This document shows, in pieces, positions 1 through 6,594 of a DNA stretch of 35,142 bases. The notes under the pieces are model-generated. The model saw only the letters and a program-made list of their open reading frames with translations, was not told the origin of the DNA and ran no database searches. Source of the DNA: a virus. The translations under genes and the position numbers were made by a program. Where the stretch lies: positions 1 through 35,142 of IMG/VR virus record IMGVR_UViG_3300020172_001510. One strand, written 5' to 3'. The first letter of the stretch is position 1; every line of letters starts with the position of its first letter.

Positions 1-668
1 TGAGAAGCGTCCTCGCCACTAATATCTTCAATCATTGAACGCCAAATTTCAAGATGCGGTACAACATATCCTAAAGTCAGTCTCTTAGCAGAGTTGCCGC
101 AGCAGTGGTATACAATTTTATTTGGATCGCTGCGATCACCAAAGTGTCCAACCTTACATGACCATCCCTTTGGATCAATCATAGTAACAATTTCTTTTGT
201 TACTGGATCTAAATAGCGGAAGTATCCACCATTTTCTTCTGAGTTATATGTGATAAGAATATTATATCCTGATGCATTCCAGTTGGTATGCCAACCCATA
301 AACCCATCTTCAGGATAGTAAGTAAATACAGCATTGTTTCTTGCGCCAAGATAACTCATCAACTCAGCATTTGTTGCCTGCTGCCTTCTTCCATATTCAG
401 AAGGAAACCATGTTTGACCATGTGCTTGTGACATGTCAGTGCACCATGCAACATCAGGAAATCCTACATGCTTTTCGCCCTTACCGACAATATGATTTAA
501 ATATTGTTCGTCAGTAGCAGTGTCCACATTCAATCCGCCTCGACGCTTTTCCTGCAAGTCTTGTGGACCGAGAACAAGATGTTGATCGTTTTGCTCAAAG
601 AACCATTGGGTAAATGGGTCTAGAATATCACTTAGTTCTTTAGAAACTGAATTTGTAAATTGTAGCAT
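1..668 (-). CDS. 2OG-Fe(II) oxygenase-like protein, C-terminus cut by window edge
   Basis: The reading frame opens at ATG 668-666 and stays open to the left edge (222 codons seen), so the C-terminus is missing. AGGA lies 6 bases before the ATG. The protein has YYPEDGFMGWHTNWNASGYN around residues 118-136, then NGGYFRYLDP, and YHCCGNSAKRLTLGY at 187-201. The order H127-x-N129 ... H188 ... R196-x-T resembles the double-stranded beta-helix of 2OG-Fe(II) oxygenases (HxD ... H ... R-x-S/T), but the usual Asp is Asn here. Similar proteins occur beside structural genes of marine T4-like phages. It follows a glycosyltransferase by 11 bases and the pair lies downstream of two fibre genes, so action on a virion protein or a surface glycan is possible but is inference. 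Fold assignment is fairly likely; catalytic activity is uncertain because of Asn129. Confidence 0.6.
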   Translation of the reverse strand, partial: MLQFTNSVSKELSDILDPFTQWFFEQNDQHLVLGPQDLQEKRRGGLNVDTATDEQYLNHIVGKGEKHVGFPDVAWCTDMSQAHGQTWFPSEYGRRQQATNAELMSYLGARNNAVFTYYPEDGFMGWHTNWNASGYNILITYNSEENGGYFRYLDPVTKEIVTMIDPKGWSCKVGHFGDRSDPNKIVYHCCGNSAKRLTLGYVVPHLEIWRSMIEDISGEDAS

Positions 669-679
669 GTGTGTCCTGT

Positions 680-1375
680 TTAATTCAATAAAGCATGTGG
701 AATTGTATAGTGATAAATTACTATTGGTTGACCCTGTAATTCTTCTTCTTTGTAACCCGAAACAAAGTTCCATCTGGCATCAGGGTCTGGGAATCTACCT
801 GTTTTGACGCCGAAGTCAAAATGATTTAGCAACCTCCACATTGTAAATGTGTCCCACTGCAGAGCAGATTCAGGATAATGCTTGCGATCCCATCCTGGTT
901 TATTCTGTTCCCAATACTCATCATACCAAGCACGCATTAGTTTTAGAGTGTGTTCATTATTTCGATAGATAAACAACCCACAATGCTCAGTCATTTCTTC
1001 AGTTTCTGAGAGTTTAGTTAATGCTGCATTGTATGGTCGATTGGCAGTAAACAACACATCTACATCATCAGGAATCTGATCAAAGATCTTAGTTATGTCT
1101 TCATGTTCAACTTCCATATCACAATCCATGTATACGGTCAAGTCATACGGTGTCTGATCAAGCGCCCAAAGTTTTGCTCGCTTGTCTCTTGGAACATTCT
1201 CAGTGATGATTGTATCGAAGATTTCATAATCATCTGGTTGGACCCATTCCTCGTGTGTGAAGAATGTTATTTTTGCATCAGGATAAAAGTCGCGCAGAGA
1301 TATAGCAGAATTCCTTGCTGCTCTGTAGTAACCTTTTCTTACTGTTGCGACATAAAGGAAACCATTATTCTGCAT
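680..1375 (-). CDS. GT-A-type glycosyltransferase with DxD motif
   Basis: 231 residues. A TTG one codon earlier would extend the frame, but ATG 1375-1373 is the natural start. The N-terminus GFLYVATVRKGYYRAARNSA followed by SLRDFYPDAKITFFTH is the first beta-alpha-beta unit of a nucleotide-sugar-binding GT-A fold. YMDCDMEVEHEDI contains the DxD pair D84/D86 that normally holds the metal and sugar nucleotide. The start overlaps the end of the 151-residue gene upstream by 11 bases, so the two are probably translationally coupled, and an oxygenase-like gene follows. Donor and acceptor cannot be read from the sequence. By position, the acceptor could be the Tyr/Asn/Thr-rich fibres just upstream in the operon, or a host surface glycan; both are inference. 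Confidence 0.75.
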   Translation of the reverse strand: MQNNGFLYVATVRKGYYRAARNSAISLRDFYPDAKITFFTHEEWVQPDDYEIFDTIITENVPRDKRAKLWALDQTPYDLTVYMDCDMEVEHEDITKIFDQIPDDVDVLFTANRPYNAALTKLSETEEMTEHCGLFIYRNNEHTLKLMRAWYDEYWEQNKPGWDRKHYPESALQWDTFTMWRLLNHFDFGVKTGRFPDPDARWNFVSGYKEEELQGQPIVIYHYTIPHALLN

Positions 1376-1820
1376 CAACTGTTTCTCTTACGATAGAAGT
1401 ATTTGCTTCCTCTTGCTGGAGAAGAATAACAGTGTAAGCAGTGACTTCCATGATGTTTTTTGCTTTACGAATCTTAGACTTCAACTCACGATTCTTTGAG
1501 GACTTGATTAGATCGATCTCAAATGCATCCAGTTTAGCAGCGAACAGTTGCTCTTGCTGCATGCGAGTTTTGTCAACCTTCTGGCGTTCAATGTTATGTT
1601 TGATATGTTGGTTGCGATCATCAAACCGCTTTTTAGTATTCGCATCAATCTGCTCGACGCTATACTTTTTCATCAACTCATCATAATCTCGATTAGTTCC
1701 ATCGTTCATAATCGATGCAGTTGCTCGTTTACCCGTATCAGGATAAACGAACTCTGCTATGACATGTTGCTTTTCTTTATTCGCCCAATACGGGTTTTCA
1801 ATAGTGCGCGTAGTAGTCAT
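1365..1820 (-). CDS. Hypothetical 151-residue protein, possible fibre assembly chaperone
   Basis: The start ATG 1820-1818 has GGAG 6 bases upstream. The first 45 residues (IENPYWANKEKQHVIAEFVY, then PDTGKRATASIMNDG) look like a small beta domain. Residues about 55-135 are highly charged and predicted helical (KKRFDDRNQHIKHNIERQK, LKSKIRKAKNIMEV), consistent with a coiled coil. I do not recognise the family with certainty. The small-beta-plus-coiled-coil plan and the place directly after the fibre genes resemble tail-fibre assembly chaperones of other phages, which is the best guess. It is the first gene after the only sizeable intergenic gap in this operon (72 bases, promoter-like) and overlaps the glycosyltransferase start. 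Confidence 0.6.
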   Translation of the reverse strand: MTTTRTIENPYWANKEKQHVIAEFVYPDTGKRATASIMNDGTNRDYDELMKKYSVEQIDANTKKRFDDRNQHIKHNIERQKVDKTRMQQEQLFAAKLDAFEIDLIKSSKNRELKSKIRKAKNIMEVTAYTVILLQQEEANTSIVRETVDAE

Positions 1821-1892
1821 TCAAATCTCCATTAAAAAAAATATATTCTCAATATTATATATACGCGATTTTGACCCAAAAGTCAAGGGTTT
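1821..1892 (-). promoter_or_regulatory. Sigma70-like promoter candidate with an inverted repeat over the -35 box
   Basis: On the minus strand the gap reads TTGACT (1886-1881), 17 bases, then TATATA (1863-1858) within TATATATAAT, then an A/T-rich leader and GGAG before the ATG at 1820. The -35 box is half of an inverted repeat TTGAC-N6-GTCAA (1871-1886), which could be an operator or a weak hairpin. It would allow the last three minus-strand genes to be expressed separately from the late structural operon. This is called from the motif alone; A/T-rich phage DNA gives such matches by chance. Confidence 0.4.
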
Positions 1893-3632
1893 TTATACAG
1901 TGCGAACCCAAAGTTTTATCGTCGATACAGTTTCTTTGGTTGCAATTACTGTTGCGCCAGAGAAGTTAGTGGAATAAGTTCCACTAAAATTGCTGGCATA
2001 GTTGCCCGAATAGTTTCTAGAACCTGAATAATATCCAGTGTAGTTACCTGTGAAGTATCCAGTATATGTGCCAGTAAATGTTGCCGTTCCCAGATAGTTA
2101 CCAGTAAAGTTCCCAGCATATGTACCCGAGTATGTTCCAGTGTATGTTGCTGGTCCAACATAGTTTCCTGTGAAGAATCCTAAGTATGTGCCAAGATATG
2201 TTCCAGCATAGTTACCAGCATAGTTTCTAGAACCTGAGAAGAACCCAGTATATGTTCCAAGATAGTTGCCTGCATAGTTGCCCGCATAGTTTCTCGAACC
2301 ACCATAAGTTCCAAGATAGTTACCGCTGAAACTGCCGAGGTAATTTCCAGTAAAGTTACTCGCATATGTTCCAAGATAGTTACCCGCGAAGTTACCACCA
2401 ACGAAACCACCAAAGAATAGTGTATATGTTCCAAGGTAGTTACCACTAAAGTTGCCTAAGTAGGTTCCACTAAAGTTTCTCGAGTATGTTCCAAGGTAGT
2501 TGCCAGCATAGTTACCAGCATAGTTTCTTGAACCAGCATATGTTCCTACATAGTTACCACTAAAGTTCCCAGCATAGTTACCAGCATAGTTTCTGGATCC
2601 AGCATAATTTCCTGTGTAATTGCCGCTGAAGTTTTGTGTGTAATTGCCAGAATAACCAGAGGTACCGACATAGTTACCAACATAGTTACCAGAGAAGTTT
2701 CCAGTATATGTTCCTGAATAGTTTTGTGGACCGACATAACCGCCACTAAAGTTATTTGCAAATGTGCCAGCAAATGTGCCAGCATAATTACCAGAATAAT
2801 TTCTTGAACCCGCAAAGTTACCGACATAGTTACCGACGAAGTTACCTTGATAGTTCTGTGGTGTTACTTGCTCTCTGGTATCAGCAAACTCATCACCGAG
2901 TTGAACCCATGTTCCACCAGAAACTGGAGCAGTTGATTGAACCTTATATAATCCTACGCCACTATCAATAATTCTGTTTCTAAAATTCGGAAGCATCTGT
3001 AGAATTTCCGAAGATGACATTTCTTTGACATCTTTGGTATCGATAAGTTTCAGTGGTTTTAGATTAGAGTCTGAAAGAGTGGTTGCTGCAGTTTTCTGCC
3101 AAAGGTACGTAGTAGTATTACCGCCATTAGCAACATCTGTTAGAGTATAACGTGAAACCCATGTACCACCTGACGGAGCAGTTGGTTGCAATCTATACTG
3201 ACCAGCAGTATATGTTGTCTCGTTGATCATCGCATCGATCGCGTAGTCTAGGAGTTCGGTATCAATTTGACCATCTGTCAGTTCTTTGATACCGTCGTCA
3301 TATTTTAGTGGACGATTGGTAATACTTTCCACCGCAGCAGCAGTAACCTGTTTGGCAGTGTATGTGACAGTGTCAACAGCGCCAGTCGCAGGGTGTGTTC
3401 CTGTTGCTTCTTGACGATCCGTATCCGCGAATGTTCCGATTGTAGTACCAGCACCACTGTTGTTTGTGGTAATGTTTATTTCAGCAGTACCAGTACCATC
3501 TGCGTTTGCACCAAAGGAAACTGTCAGAGTTTGTGCAATATAATTTTTTATTTCAGCAACAGACATCTGCTGAAGACCCTGCCAGTTTACAGCAGAAACA
3601 GGTGTCGCTGAAGATTTATTTCTTAAGACCAT
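1893..3632 (-). CDS. Tyr/Asn/Gly tetrapeptide-repeat fibre protein B
   Basis: 579 residues in three parts. Residues 1-258 form a non-repetitive head carrying two related modules (GQYRLQPTAPSGGTWVSRYT at 145-164 and GLYKVQSTAPVSGGTWVQ at 227-244), with EEVTPQNY-like sequence at its end. Residues about 259-558 are a continuous tandem array of four-residue units, N/T-Y/F-x-G (GNYAGNYLGTYSRNFSGTY), about 75 units, with GSRNYAGNY punctuating it. The last 21 residues, GATVIATKETVSTIKLWVRT plus V, form a conserved tail also found in the gene upstream. The regular period and Gly suggest an elongated beta-structured fibre. Position after baseplate genes supports a tail fibre or adhesin. Exact role and receptor are unknown. 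It begins 3 bases after the stop of paralogue A. Confidence 0.75.
   Translation of the reverse strand: MVLRNKSSATPVSAVNWQGLQQMSVAEIKNYIAQTLTVSFGANADGTGTAEINITTNNSGAGTTIGTFADTDRQEATGTHPATGAVDTVTYTAKQVTAAAVESITNRPLKYDDGIKELTDGQIDTELLDYAIDAMINETTYTAGQYRLQPTAPSGGTWVSRYTLTDVANGGNTTTYLWQKTAATTLSDSNLKPLKLIDTKDVKEMSSSEILQMLPNFRNRIIDSGVGLYKVQSTAPVSGGTWVQLGDEFADTREQVTPQNYQGNFVGNYVGNFAGSRNYSGNYAGTFAGTFANNFSGGYVGPQNYSGTYTGNFSGNYVGNYVGTSGYSGNYTQNFSGNYTGNYAGSRNYAGNYAGNFSGNYVGTYAGSRNYAGNYAGNYLGTYSRNFSGTYLGNFSGNYLGTYTLFFGGFVGGNFAGNYLGTYASNFTGNYLGSFSGNYLGTYGGSRNYAGNYAGNYLGTYTGFFSGSRNYAGNYAGTYLGTYLGFFTGNYVGPATYTGTYSGTYAGNFTGNYLGTATFTGTYTGYFTGNYTGYYSGSRNYSGNYASNFSGTYSTNFSGATVIATKETVSTIKLWVRTV
1959..2858 (-). 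repeat. 12-bp-period coding repeat array in fibre B
   Basis: About 75 consecutive codon quartets of the form N/T-Y/F-x-G, visible on the plus strand as repeated blocks such as TAGTTACCAGCATAGTTTC and TAGTTACCACTAAAGTT. Codons vary at the third base, so the array is old or has diverged, but many 20-30 base stretches recur exactly and could recombine. Confidence 0.9.
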
Positions 3633-3635
3633 GTT

Positions 3636-5888
3636 TTATGCCGTCCTTATCCATAACTTAACAGATGACACTGTTTCTTTAGTTGCCTGTATTGTTGCTC
3701 CAGAAAATGCTCCAGTAAAATTCCCCGAGAATGCGTTGGAATAATTACCTGAATAATTTGCTGGTCCATTATATAGGCCTGAGTAATTTCTAGATCCAGA
3801 GTAGGTACCAGAGAAGGTTCCGCCACCAGCATAGGTTCCAGAATAGGTTCTTGAACCAGAATACGGTGCAAGACCAGAATAACTACCTAGATAATTGCCA
3901 GAATAAGTTCTTGAACCAGAGTAATTACCAGAGAAGTTTGCACCACCACCATAAGTTCCTGAATAGGTTCTCGAACCAGAATATGATGCTGGTCCAGCAA
4001 AGTTTCCAGTCCCCAGATAGTTTCCAGTTCCTACATAGTTACCATCATAGTTTCTAGATCCACCATAGTTCTGCGGACCAGAATAGTTTACAGATCCAAG
4101 GTAGTTACCAGCATAGTTTCTAGATCCAGAGTAGTTTATTGTTCCAGCGAAACCTATAATACCTGCATAGTTACCAGCATAATTTCTAGAACCAGAATAA
4201 TTTATTCCTGGACCCGAATAAAATCCGAGATATCCATTAAGCGGAAAATATGGAGCATAATTTCTGGAACCTGAGTATCCAGGACCTGGACCAGCAAATG
4301 ATCCACCAGAATAGAATTCGGGGAAACTGCCGATTCCTGGAATGAATTGCGTTGCCTGGAATCCTGGACCTGAGTAGAATCCTCCTGGACCACTAAAGTA
4401 CGGTGTCACGAAATAAACAACTGTATCCAAACTACTTGGAGTTGGTTGGTATATTGTGTATGGTGTACCAGCGTATCCAACTGGTCCAGAATATGGACCT
4501 CCTGAATAAGTTCCTGCCATGAAGAACCCAGAATAATTTGTACCTGGACCTGCATAAAATCCTGCATAGTTTCTCGAACCAGCGTAGACTCCACCATATG
4601 TTGATGGTGGTGAAAGATAGTTACCAGCATAGTTTCTTGAACCAGCATAGTTGGTTATTCCAGAATAGTTTGCAAAACCTGCATAGTTACCAGAATAGGT
4701 TCTAGATCCAGAATAGTTTGCTGTTCCAGCAAAGTTTCCAGTTCCCAGGTAGTTACCAGAATAGGTTCTCGAACCAGAATAGTTTGCTGGTCCAGAGTAG
4801 TTCTGCGGTCCAGCAAAGTTTCCAGTTCCTGCATAGTTACCTGCGTAGTTTCTAGAACCAGAATACGGAATAGATCCGCCGTAATTACCTATGTAATTAC
4901 CAGAGTAATTTCTAGAACCAGAATAATTACCAGAGAAATTAACAGACCCCAAGTAATTACCCGAATAGTTTCTAGAACCTGAAAAGAATAACGTTCCACC
5001 ATAATTGCCTGCGTAATTACCCGAATAGGTTCTAGAACCTGAGTAGTTTGCTGTGCCCACATAATTGCCAGAAAAGTTACCAGTGAAATTTCCAGTGAAA
5101 TTTCCTGCATAGTTCTGTGGTGTTACTTCTTCACGAGTATCTGTGAATGTATTGCCTGTTTGAATCCAAGTGCCGCCACTAGGCGCATCTGATTGGATTT
5201 TATATGTTCCGATACCTGTTTCAATAATTCTATTTCTGAAGACTGGAAGCATCTGTTCGATTTCTGCCTCAGTCATCTGCTTGCAGTTACTACCAGCAAA
5301 CAATTTTAGTGGTGTAAGATCCACTGTTGGCGCTGAAGATGACACTGTTTTCTGCCACAAATATGTTACAGTGTTTCCACCTTGCGCTGTATCTGTTAAT
5401 GTATACCGCGAAACCCAAGTTCCGCCTGATGGTGCAGTTGCTTGTAGTTTATATTGACCAGCAGTGTATGTGGATTCAGCAACCATCGCCTCAACGCAGA
5501 GATCCATTGTGCTATCAATGTCACCATCTACCATTTCTTCTAGGCGAGAATCCCATGCTAAAGGTCTGTTGGTAATACTTTCCACCGCAGCAGCAGTAAC
5601 CTGCTTAGCAGTGTATGTTGTTGTAGAGACTGCACCAGTAGCAGGATGCGTTCCGATAGATTCGGTTCTGGTCGTATCGACGAACGTACCGATCGAAGTT
5701 CCTGCGCCTGAGTTATTTGTTGTGATATTTAATTCAGCAGTTCCAGTACCATCTGTTACTGCAGCAAATTTTTCTGTGATAACATTGGCAATATAATTTT
5801 TTACCTCTGCATCGGTCATGGTCTGCAAACCGCTGATGTTTGCAGAAGTGATTGGGGACCCTGTTGCCTTGACCTTTAGAGGATTCAT
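3636..5888 (-). CDS. Tyr/Asn/Gly tetrapeptide-repeat fibre protein A
   Basis: 750 residues, paralogue of fibre B. Residues 1-258 align closely with fibre B (shared TAKQVTAAAVESITNRPL, TYTAGQY, SGGTWVSRYTLTD, QMLP-FRNRII). Residues about 259-729 are repeats of N-Y-x-G with a frequent longer unit SGSRNYSGNY(A/L/I)G; this array is less strict than in B and richer in SRNYSG and SRTYSG. Near residues 425-560 the pattern breaks down into Pro/Tyr/Phe-rich sequence (TPYTIYQPTPSSLDTVVYFV, GPGGFYSGPGFQATQFIPG). It ends in the same tail, GATIQATKETVSSVKLWIRT plus A. A probable elongated tail fibre. The two genes are 3 bases apart and probably arose by duplication; the irregular segment might be a distal or receptor-facing element (inference). 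Confidence 0.75.
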   Translation of the reverse strand: MNPLKVKATGSPITSANISGLQTMTDAEVKNYIANVITEKFAAVTDGTGTAELNITTNNSGAGTSIGTFVDTTRTESIGTHPATGAVSTTTYTAKQVTAAAVESITNRPLAWDSRLEEMVDGDIDSTMDLCVEAMVAESTYTAGQYKLQATAPSGGTWVSRYTLTDTAQGGNTVTYLWQKTVSSSAPTVDLTPLKLFAGSNCKQMTEAEIEQMLPVFRNRIIETGIGTYKIQSDAPSGGTWIQTGNTFTDTREEVTPQNYAGNFTGNFTGNFSGNYVGTANYSGSRTYSGNYAGNYGGTLFFSGSRNYSGNYLGSVNFSGNYSGSRNYSGNYIGNYGGSIPYSGSRNYAGNYAGTGNFAGPQNYSGPANYSGSRTYSGNYLGTGNFAGTANYSGSRTYSGNYAGFANYSGITNYAGSRNYAGNYLSPPSTYGGVYAGSRNYAGFYAGPGTNYSGFFMAGTYSGGPYSGPVGYAGTPYTIYQPTPSSLDTVVYFVTPYFSGPGGFYSGPGFQATQFIPGIGSFPEFYSGGSFAGPGPGYSGSRNYAPYFPLNGYLGFYSGPGINYSGSRNYAGNYAGIIGFAGTINYSGSRNYAGNYLGSVNYSGPQNYGGSRNYDGNYVGTGNYLGTGNFAGPASYSGSRTYSGTYGGGANFSGNYSGSRTYSGNYLGSYSGLAPYSGSRTYSGTYAGGGTFSGTYSGSRNYSGLYNGPANYSGNYSNAFSGNFTGAFSGATIQATKETVSSVKLWIRTA
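3702..5114 (-). repeat. Coding repeat array in fibre A
   Basis: A 12-bp-period array encoding N-Y-x-G units, often combined into a 24-36 base block for GSRNYSGNY. It is interrupted at about 4200-4620 by sequence without the period. It shares many short identical stretches with the array at 1959-2858, so unequal exchange between the two genes is possible. Confidence 0.88.
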
Positions 5889-5889
5889 T

Positions 5890-6372
5890 TTAGTTTAACC
5901 TGTTACCACTCGAGTCATAAACAATTAAACTTGTTACGCGATACCAATCTACAGCATCTTGCGCAACCAATTCAACAGACGAGTATGGTGCCAAATTGAC
6001 ACCAACATTGACAGTTCCACCGTCAATAACATCTGAGGTATTTGGATACACAACAATAGTAACTGCTGTGGTGTTGATAACCTTGATGGTCAAACCTGCT
6101 ACAGCAGATGGGAGTTTTACGCCCTGACTTGCTGTTGCTGTTGTGATCATGTTAATGGTTTTTGTCAGTGCAGTTGCAGTGCCTTGAGTAGTTCCCGCCG
6201 CTGTAACTGTGCCTGAAACCGATTTGGTCAGGGTTCCTGTAAGTGTTAAATCTGCAAAAGAAGGACTAGCGCCAGATTCATACTTATCTGTATTCAAATT
6301 GCTGAAGTTATTATCAACTTCAGTATTTGTCAGCGGAGTCCCCTTTACAGATCTAAGGGTAAGTGTGCTCAT
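5890..6372 (-). CDS. Small virion protein with gp10 N-domain-like fold (fibre connector type)
   Basis: 160 residues. The N-terminus TLRSVKGTPLTNTEVDNNFS followed by NLNTDK is the helix typical at the start of many phage fibre and baseplate-connector proteins, equivalent to the 'IKINENFDELY' helix of T4 gp10. Residues 90-150 (GVKLPSAVAGLTIKVINT, TIVVYPNTSDVIDGG, SSVELVAQDAVDWYRV) follow the layout of the gp10 N-terminal domain: a beta sandwich ending in a 'lv..d.. W..v' edge strand. It lies between the DUF4815 protein and the fibre genes, one base before fibre A, which fits a linker between baseplate and fibre. Assignment to gp10 itself is not safe because the rest of gp10 is absent. Confidence 0.65.
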   Translation of the reverse strand: MSTLTLRSVKGTPLTNTEVDNNFSNLNTDKYESGASPSFADLTLTGTLTKSVSGTVTAAGTTQGTATALTKTINMITTATASQGVKLPSAVAGLTIKVINTTAVTIVVYPNTSDVIDGGTVNVGVNLAPYSSVELVAQDAVDWYRVTSLIVYDSSGNRLN

Positions 6373-6383
6373 GCTTTATATCC

Positions 6384-6593
6384 TTATTTCTGTAGTATTT
6401 GTGTTAGTAAGTTTTTAATCTCAATCATTTCATTCTTAAGGTTATTTATATCGTCTCCATATGATTCTATTTGTTTCATGTGTTGTTTGCGAGACTTGTA
6501 TGCCTTGAGTGCAGGCAGGTCATTCGAAAGTATTGCCTTCGAATGACCATCACGTTCATACTTTGTCGTATCAGTTAGTTTAATTCTTGTCAT
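6384..6593 (-). CDS. Small hypothetical protein, 69 residues
   Basis: I chose ATG 6593-6591, one base after the stop of the DUF4815 gene and 5 bases after an AGG; a longer frame would run back into that gene. The sequence is charged (TRIKLTDTTKYERDGHSKAI) and its last 30 residues (DDINNLKNEMIEIKNLLTQI) form a leucine/isoleucine heptad typical of a short coiled coil, perhaps a trimer. I do not recognise a named family. Position between two virion genes suggests a structural or assembly role. Confidence 0.65.
   Translation of the reverse strand: MTRIKLTDTTKYERDGHSKAILSNDLPALKAYKSRKQHMKQIESYGDDINNLKNEMIEIKNLLTQILQK
6443..6450 (-). promoter_or_regulatory. T4-type late promoter box TATAAATA
   Basis: Exact match on the minus strand inside the 69-residue gene. 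Transcription would begin about 6 bases downstream and give a leader of about 65 bases ahead of the gp10-like gene at 6372, then the fibre genes. Confidence 0.5.
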
Positions 6594-6594
6594 G

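Noticed and set aside
1871-1890. Hairpin followed by T-run on the plus strand, as a terminator
   Set aside because: It reads as a terminator only on the plus strand, where no gene ends; on the minus strand no T-run follows, so it is listed only as an inverted repeat over a promoter.
1959-5114. CRISPR-like regular repeats
   Set aside because: The period is 12 bases, in frame, without spacers, and encodes a continuous protein repeat.
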